DNA from: QWHO01 sp039809865
Lineage (GTDB): Bacteria; Vulcanimicrobiota; Xenobia; Xenobiales; QWHO01
Length of the DNA: 64,000 bases
Assembly: GCA_039809865.1 (NCBI GenBank)
Contig: JBDHVW010000023.1
Coordinates: forward strand, 31,964 to 95,963
Reading direction: 5' to 3'
Notes under the pieces: model-generated
Seen by the model: only the letters and a program-made list of their open reading frames with translations
What the model was told of the DNA's origin: nothing
Databases searched by the model: none
Shown here: one piece after another, positions 59,292-64,000 of the stretch
How the letters are laid out: each line of letters begins with the position of its first letter
Position numbering within the stretch: the stretch's first letter is position 1
Program-made: the position numbers and the translations under genes

Positions 59292-60761
59292 TTACTTTGC
59301 CGGGTCCTGGCGGAAGGGCCGGGTTCGGACAATCAGGGCCATCATCAGGGCCGGAAACAGGATGAGACGGGCCAGCAGGAAGAGCAGGCGGGTGAGCTCG
59401 CTGGAGTCGAGCTGGTAGCCGCCGCCCAGAGTCTGGCGCCAGGCCACGCCCCCGGCGATGAGCAGGACCGCCAGCACGCCGAGCTGAGCGGGGCTGACCT
59501 TGCCCTCGATGCGCAGGTCGAGCTTCTGGATGGAGCGGATGATCTTCTGCACGGTGGCCGCCAGCGCGCGCACCAGCGCGCCGGGCCAGAGGAGCTCGAA
59601 CAGGATCAGGGTGGCCAGCAGCGGCAGCGAGGAAGAGGCCTGGGTGACGCTCTCGCTGACCTCCATCGGCACCGCATACAGCGAGGCGGGGATGAGCCAG
59701 AGAAGGTAGTTCGGGTGGGCCAGGCGGGCCTCGTAGGCGATCAGGATGTTGGTCACGGTCAGCGTGAACCAGATGGCCGCCAGCAGCAACAGGGGGCGCC
59801 TCAAAGCGCGCAGGTCGGGTAGTGCGTTGGCCACGGCGACGGCCAGGGCGAGCAAGAGCAGGGCCTTCGGCTGGTGCAGCAGCCAGAGTGCGGGCGCCAG
59901 GAGGAGCAGCAGGAGACCCGGGCCGCGGCGAAGCTTGCCGCGCAGAGCGAGCAGCAGGGGGAGCAGCGTCCCGAACGCACCGATCAGCAGCAGGCCCTGT
60001 CCCAGCATCCGCTGCACGACCGCATCGTTGAAGCGCGCCGGAGCCTGGCCGACGAACGCGAGCAGCTCTCGCAGCAGCATCGGGTCCTGCACCTCGAGCG
60101 CGTGGTTGGCCAGCGGCAGCAGCGTGAGACGGCGCGCCGTGCCGTCCGCGAACTTTCCGTAGGTGTGCAGCTCGCGGGCGTTCGGGTCGCCGGTGGCCTG
60201 GACCAGCGCTTTGCGCATCTCGGAGAGCGGGTGCAGCTGATCCCACACCCCGACGGCCAGGAGCAGATTCTGGGGAGCGTCCGGGAAGGCATCCACGGGG
60301 AAGCCGGCGGCGCAGCACGCCCGGATGCTCTTGTCGCTGGAGGCGACGTTGCAGGCCAGGTCCGCCCCCATCGAGTGACCGAAGACGTACGTTCGTGCCG
60401 GGTCCACGTAAGGAGAGCCCTGGAGAGCCTTCACACCGGCCTTGATCTCCCCGGCATATTCCTCGAACAGTTTGTCCCGCTTCAGCGCCGGACTGTGCGC
60501 TTGCTGCACCAACGTGACCGCCGCCACGCCATTGGCCGCCAGACTCTCGGACAGCTGCTCCGCCAGCTCTCGGTTCTGGTAGATCGAGTAACAGCAGAAC
60601 ACCGTAGGATAGGGGCCCTTTCCGGCCGGCACGTGCAGGCTCGCCTGCACCAGGTCCCCGGCCGGCGACTGCCAGCCCACGTCCTTGCGCTCCACCGTGA
60701 CACGATTGGAAAGCATGAGCGCCAGGCCCGCGATCAGCAGGACCAGGGCCCCGATGCGCAC
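59292..60761 (-). CDS. Alpha/beta hydrolase fused to a multi-pass membrane domain
   Basis: 489 aa, GTG at 60761 directly after the upstream TAG. N-terminal membrane segment (about 3-18); extracytoplasmic or cytoplasmic hydrolase domain (30-245) with nucleophile S130 in VFGHSMGADLA and probable catalytic His in LANHALEV; then seven or so membrane segments (about 255-489). Resembles dienelactone-hydrolase/acetylesterase-type folds with a membrane platform. Substrate unknown. Confidence 0.8.
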   Translation of the reverse strand: MRIGALVLLIAGLALMLSNRVTVERKDVGWQSPAGDLVQASLHVPAGKGPYPTVFCCYSIYQNRELAEQLSESLAANGVAAVTLVQQAHSPALKRDKLFEEYAGEIKAGVKALQGSPYVDPARTYVFGHSMGADLACNVASSDKSIRACCAAGFPVDAFPDAPQNLLLAVGVWDQLHPLSEMRKALVQATGDPNARELHTYGKFADGTARRLTLLPLANHALEVQDPMLLRELLAFVGQAPARFNDAVVQRMLGQGLLLIGAFGTLLPLLLALRGKLRRGPGLLLLLLAPALWLLHQPKALLLLALAVAVANALPDLRALRRPLLLLAAIWFTLTVTNILIAYEARLAHPNYLLWLIPASLYAVPMEVSESVTQASSSLPLLATLILFELLWPGALVRALAATVQKIIRSIQKLDLRIEGKVSPAQLGVLAVLLIAGGVAWRQTLGGGYQLDSSELTRLLFLLARLILFPALMMALIVRTRPFRQDPAK

Positions 60762-62282
60762 CTACTTGCGCTTGGGGACGCGGACGGAGCCGACCAGGAT
60801 GCCGTCCTCTTGCTCGCGGATCACGGCCCCGCGGCCGTCAGCGACGCTCGAGCCAGGGGTCTGCAGAACGCCGATCTCGCCGTCCTGGCCCAGGGCGTAC
60901 ACCCGGTCGGGTGCCGCGATCAACTCGGTGACCCTGGAGTCGAGCTGGAAGCGCTCCACTCCGCCGTCCAGGTCGCACCAGAGCACTTCGCCCGAAGACG
61001 TCCCCACGGCTACATACGACCGACCGTCCGCTTCCAGGCCGAGAGCGCTGGTGACGTGCTCGTCGCGGCTCAGGCGGACGTGGTAGGGCATCTGGCCGTC
61101 CTCGAGGCTGAAGCCATCGCGCACCATGCTGACCGAATGGCGTCCGACCCGCTTGCTCATGCCGGGGATCACGGTCGAGTCGCTCTTGCCGAGCAACGGT
61201 GGCACGGAGCGCGCATCCACCACGTCGGTCTTCTCCAGGCGCGGGTGCAGGCGCGGCCCGGTGATTTCCCAGTCCATCACCGATTTCTCGGGCACGGAAT
61301 CGCAGAGCTGGTCCATCCGGATGCGGCGCAGCTCCGGCATCGGATGGTCGCCCTCGGCCACGGGGCCCAGCTCGGTCACGCTTCCGGGCTGTTGCAGGTC
61401 CAGTTTCAGGAGCTTCTGGCCTTTGTCCCCGGCGGCGTAGCTGTCCACGACCGCGTAGGCGAAGCGCTGGTCGTCGGTCAGGAAGAACTGCTTCAACAGC
61501 CGCTCCTGGCCGATGCTGAACTTGCCCACCGAGGAGCCATCCCCCGCGTGCAGGGCGAAATCGCGACCTTCCCACAGCAGCACCTGACCCGAGTCGAGCG
61601 GCACCAGCGCGTGGGTGGACGGTCGTGCGGTAAAACGCACCTCACCCTGGGGAGTCCAGCCCACCACGTCGCGCGCCTGCCCTCGACGCGTCTGCCCCTC
61701 GATGAACCAGATGCGCCCGTCCTTACCGACCCGGGGGCTTTCCAGCGCATCCTGGCTCAGCTCGTGGCGTTGCGCACCGAGTACGACCAGTCGTCCAGGG
61801 TATCCTTCGCCCACCAGCAGCCCGTGGGGAGTGGCTTCGATGGCGTTGCCCAGAAAGCCCACGTCCTCGGTCTTGAGGGGCTGCAGGTCGGGGGTGAAGT
61901 GGCGCACCACGCCCTGGTCCAGCACGGCCAGTCCGTTGGCGGTTTCGGCGATGCGGCGCTGGAAGCCGAACTCGTTGAAGCGGAATTCCCCCGCCATCTT
62001 GCCGGTCTCGTCGTCCAGACTGAGCAGACCCAGCCCGGTGCGCACCAGGTAGCGATCCCCCAGGTGGCGGACCTCGCCGATGTTGGTGGCGTCCTCGACC
62101 TGGAAGCTGAATTGCTGCGTGCCCTCCCCGTCGTACTGGGTGAGCACGTGGCCGTTCTGGTGGCTGACGGCCAGCTTCCCCTCGTGGGTCACGACGCCGT
62201 CCGCGCTCAGCTGGCGGGTCCGCTCGAAACGGCCGTCAGGGAGCGGTCGGAAGACGTCCATCCGACCCACGCTCGGGGTCAT
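60762..62282 (-). CDS. Beta-propeller-like protein with VGSV C-terminal tail
   Basis: 506 aa, ATG at 62282. Repeating beta units (GRFERTRQLSADG, GKLAVSHQNGHVL, DRVYALGQDGEIGVL) suggest a WD40/NHL-like propeller. No signal peptide. The end EQEDGILVGSVRVPKRK is the shared tail. It starts directly after the TAG of the 137-aa gene in the same frame, and the two together would make one leader-to-tail protein of about 643 residues; so it may be the second half of a split or readthrough gene. Confidence 0.72.
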   Translation of the reverse strand: MTPSVGRMDVFRPLPDGRFERTRQLSADGVVTHEGKLAVSHQNGHVLTQYDGEGTQQFSFQVEDATNIGEVRHLGDRYLVRTGLGLLSLDDETGKMAGEFRFNEFGFQRRIAETANGLAVLDQGVVRHFTPDLQPLKTEDVGFLGNAIEATPHGLLVGEGYPGRLVVLGAQRHELSQDALESPRVGKDGRIWFIEGQTRRGQARDVVGWTPQGEVRFTARPSTHALVPLDSGQVLLWEGRDFALHAGDGSSVGKFSIGQERLLKQFFLTDDQRFAYAVVDSYAAGDKGQKLLKLDLQQPGSVTELGPVAEGDHPMPELRRIRMDQLCDSVPEKSVMDWEITGPRLHPRLEKTDVVDARSVPPLLGKSDSTVIPGMSKRVGRHSVSMVRDGFSLEDGQMPYHVRLSRDEHVTSALGLEADGRSYVAVGTSSGEVLWCDLDGGVERFQLDSRVTELIAAPDRVYALGQDGEIGVLQTPGSSVADGRGAVIREQEDGILVGSVRVPKRK

Positions 62283-62696
62283 CTAGTGGGCCGTCATGGC
62301 TTCTTTGCGTACTTTTCCCTGCCGATCGAGCACCAGCGTCTCATGCTCGGTGGAGATCATCGAGGTCTGCATGATGCTGGAGAGCCTCGTCTCGCCCTTC
62401 TGAGCATCGAACGCCACGACCTGGCGGACGCTCCCGCCGTTGTCCAGGGCGAAGGTGTTGGTGTCGATCTCTTGCCAGCTCTTGCCCAGGGTCTGCTGGA
62501 TGTCCGGCACGACCCCGACCCGCTCCCAGCCCTGGCAGTAATAGCCGTGCAGGCGGGTCAGGCGCTCGTCGCGGGGAGACACGATGGCTTCTTTGCCGAA
62601 CGAGCTGCGCAGCTCGCGGGCGATGGCGGGCGAGAGCTCGGCGGCGCCCGGGGCGCTCTTTCCCGAGCTGGCGGTGGGCAGGGTAGCGATCATCAT
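62283..62696 (-). CDS. Leader-type 137-aa protein, possibly the first part of a split gene
   Basis: 137 aa, ATG at 62696. N-terminus MMIATLPTASSGKSAPGAAE is of the leader type; the rest (FALDNGGSVRQVVAFDA, TLVLDRQGKVRKEAM) has the same blade-like beta pattern as the next gene. Ends TAG, immediately followed in frame by ATG. Either a distinct coupled gene or an amber-interrupted start of the propeller gene. Confidence 0.65.
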   Translation of the reverse strand: MMIATLPTASSGKSAPGAAELSPAIARELRSSFGKEAIVSPRDERLTRLHGYYCQGWERVGVVPDIQQTLGKSWQEIDTNTFALDNGGSVRQVVAFDAQKGETRLSSIMQTSMISTEHETLVLDRQGKVRKEAMTAH

Positions 62697-62748
62697 GGTG
62701 GTGGCGGGCCCCCTCTTTTTTGTCTGCGCGGAGGTTATGCATGAGCCC

Positions 62749-62764
62749 TGAAAGATTCCTGAAA
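62749..62764 (-). promoter_or_regulatory. T-rich direct repeat TTCAGG-N4-TTTCAG
   Basis: Located 53-68 bp upstream of the 62696 start, in the divergent region shared with 62803. Also overlaps the small palindrome CTGAAATTCAG (62759-62769). Closest match is 40479-40494. A plus-strand TTCAGA-N4-CTTGAG (62765-62780) precedes the 62803 gene. Confidence 0.35.
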
Positions 62765-62802
62765 TTCAGAGCTTCTTGAGACTTGTCCTATAGAGTTAGC
62801 CC

Positions 62803-63480
62803 GTGCAGGTTCGCAACGATCCGATGGGCACTCCCGGCCACGACCGTCCCGGTCAGGTGGCCCGCGGCCTGTTCGTCGAAGTGGGGAAGCGCTATCTCGA
62901 CCAGGTCGACCTGGTTTCCCGCGAGCTGCAGCAGGGGGACGCGGTCTCTCGTCAGGACCTGCTGGCGGGCCTGGGCTCGGTGCGCGGGGTGTGGGAGGGC
63001 CGGGCCCCCGGCCGCGAGCGCGACCTGGCCCTCGGTCGCCTGGCCGCTGACGAGGCGTGGATGCAGGGCTGCTCCCAGTCCGAGCTCGCGGGGCTGGCGG
63101 GTCAGCTGAAGTCGGATTGCGATGCGCGCGTCGCGCGGATGGAATGGATCATGCTCGGCTCGCTGGTGGTCGCCGTGGGCGGCGCAGCGGCTTACCTGGG
63201 TCCGGCGCTCCTCCACGTGACGGCATCGGGTTTGCAGACGGCGGGCGGATTGACGTGCCTGGCTGGAATCTTGGGCGCGGGCACGGCGGGCTCGTTGCGC
63301 GACCGTCCCCCCCAACTCGGCACGCTGGGCCGCCTCTACGTTTACGCCGACGCGGCGCGACCCCACCAGGAAGTGGGCCGCCTCGCCGACTCGCTGGGCG
63401 GCAAGAACCCCAGCAACGTGGCTGTCACCGAGAAGGGCGTCTCGGTCGGCGGCGTGTTCCTCCCCCGCCGTCAGGCGTGA
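62803..63480 (+). CDS. Leader-type membrane protein with VGGV C-terminal tail
   Basis: 225 aa, GTG at 62803, leader MQVRNDPMGTPGHDRPGQ. Helical domain (20-110), two Gly/Ala-rich membrane segments (114-138, 142-164), then a short soluble part ending TEKGVSVGGVFLPRRQA, the shared tail. Close in architecture to the protein at 50872. Its stop overlaps a small degraded frame (GTGA at 63477). Confidence 0.78.
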   Translation: MQVRNDPMGTPGHDRPGQVARGLFVEVGKRYLDQVDLVSRELQQGDAVSRQDLLAGLGSVRGVWEGRAPGRERDLALGRLAADEAWMQGCSQSELAGLAGQLKSDCDARVARMEWIMLGSLVVAVGGAAAYLGPALLHVTASGLQTAGGLTCLAGILGAGTAGSLRDRPPQLGTLGRLYVYADAARPHQEVGRLADSLGGKNPSNVAVTEKGVSVGGVFLPRRQA

Positions 63481-63736
63481 GCGACTCGACGGGAAAGTTT
63501 ACTCTCGACCCGGAGCGGGCCCTCGAGCTGCTCGGGCGGTATCAGCTCGAGGGCCCGAGCTATTAGTTGGAAGACGGCCGCGTGAACTGCTGTAACGTAC
63601 ACGTTCGCTCCCGCTCGACATCAGTCGAAGTCGGCTGGTCGAAGAGTCGGAGCTGCTCTCCGGTCTGGAACCCATTGCGCGGGAAGCCGTCGAGCGGCTC
63701 GTCGAGCGGATGAAGAGCCAGCCGCGATTCAGATGA
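63477..63736 (+). pseudogene. Degraded gene remnant
   Basis: A GTG frame overlapping the upstream stop reads SDSTGKFTLDPERALELLGRY then QLEGPSY and stops at 63564-63566. A second frame reads SELLSGLEPIAREAVERLVER then MKSQPRFR, ending at 63734-63736, with at least one frameshift and two stops between. Both pieces look like coding, amphipathic sequence. Probably one gene lost by mutation. The N-terminal FTLD-x-x-RA-x-E-L-L-x-x-x-QL pattern recalls HSP90-like ATPase-domain proteins, but that is a guess. Confidence 0.45.
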
Positions 63737-64000
63737 TGCCCTTCTGCTCGAGGTGGCGCAGCAGCAGGTATTCGGCCGGCAGGATGGCGACCATCGCGCC
63801 CAGGGTGATAGCCGGGTGGATGCCCGTCATGGCGGCGAAGGTGGCGAAGTCATTGCCGGCTGAGGCGGCCTGCAGCGCGGAGGCGGCGTACATCACGGTG
63901 TTGGCCATGGACATCCCGGCGTAGCCCATCAGGACGGCGCCCGCCACCGGATGCTTCTTGCGCATCATGTATCCCGCCGCGAACGAGGTCGTGGCGATGC
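63729..64000 (-). CDS. Small membrane protein, cut by the window edge
   Basis: The frame ends at 63729 and stays open to the window end (at least 90 residues). Two or three hydrophobic segments (HPVAGAVLMGYAGMSMANTVM, quoted in part; AITLGAMVAILPAEYLLL) and the end RHLEQKGII. An internal ATG pair at 63966-63968 could be the start, but the upstream residues ATTSFAAGY continue the pattern. No family recognised. Confidence 0.65.
   Translation of the reverse strand, partial: IATTSFAAGYMMRKKHPVAGAVLMGYAGMSMANTVMYAASALQAASAGNDFATFAAMTGIHPAITLGAMVAILPAEYLLLRHLEQKGII

Overview
The window is about 64 kb of dense, high-GC (roughly 65 percent) bacterial chromosome. Genes are packed with ATGA/GTGA/TTGA overlaps, and GTG and TTG starts are common. 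There is no rRNA, tRNA, CRISPR array, prophage or IS transposase that I can see. The gene content (HTTM membrane proteins, prepilins with a GspF/PilC protein, PilZ, a hybrid sensor kinase, a Ser/Thr kinase, HyuAB, a DHH-CBS-CCA enzyme) suggests an uncultivated, free-living, surface-active bacterium. I cannot name the phylum from sequence alone.

Layout. 0-4 kb: the 3' part of a hybrid histidine kinase, a frameshifted ADP-ribosylglycohydrolase remnant, and nth overlapped with malQ. 4-12.5 kb: an unknown membrane-anchored protein, then a pilus-type locus (three prepilin-like proteins bracketed by two HTTM paralogues, with gspF/pilC opposite). 12.5-21 kb: a peptidoglycan amidase, an acyltransferase, two paralogous Gly-rich membrane/coiled-coil proteins, a tandem PilZ protein, and hyuB-hyuA with a 27-bp tandem repeat upstream. 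21-28 kb: msrB, a Fur-type regulator, a glutathionyl-hydroquinone reductase, an FtsH-like protease with a broken ATPase site, a GT2 and a PAP2 phosphatase. 28-36 kb: a GT39 enzyme with a two-component pair, a glycerate kinase beside a Phd/VapC-type toxin-antitoxin pair, an OPT transporter, MazG and PASTA proteins. 36-45 kb: a NarL-type regulator, an 893-aa helical protein, a YiiX-like cysteine hydrolase, a deoxyribosyltransferase-like protein with DeoC, and ppk1. 45-51 kb: a (2Fe-2S) protein, a four-helix-bundle gene inside 31-bp inverted repeats, sixA, ppx/gppA and a DHH-CBS-CCA enzyme. 52-58 kb: one long operon (M50 protease, scpA, scpB, phosphatase, bolA, Grx4, Ser/Thr kinase, small membrane protein). 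58-64 kb: a CHAP hydrolase and a set of unknown membrane and propeller-like proteins, ending in a gene cut by the window edge.

The most unusual feature is a scattered family of otherwise unrelated proteins that share end sequences. Nine start with M-[polar or I]-[V/I] leaders rich in P, A, S, Q and T and lack an ordinary signal peptide. Five end in the same short tail, approximately [I/V]-G-[G/S]-V-x-[L/V]-x-[K/R]-[K/R], within a few residues of the C-terminus. Members include small Gly-rich membrane proteins, a large helical protein, a propeller-like protein, a pseudo-FtsH protease, a YiiX-like hydrolase and an N-terminally extended DeoC. Several have a T-rich direct repeat upstream. I infer, without proof, a dedicated sorting or export route in this organism.

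Five gene pairs meet as a stop codon immediately followed, in the same frame, by a start codon. This could mean termination-reinitiation coupling, or readthrough to fusion proteins.
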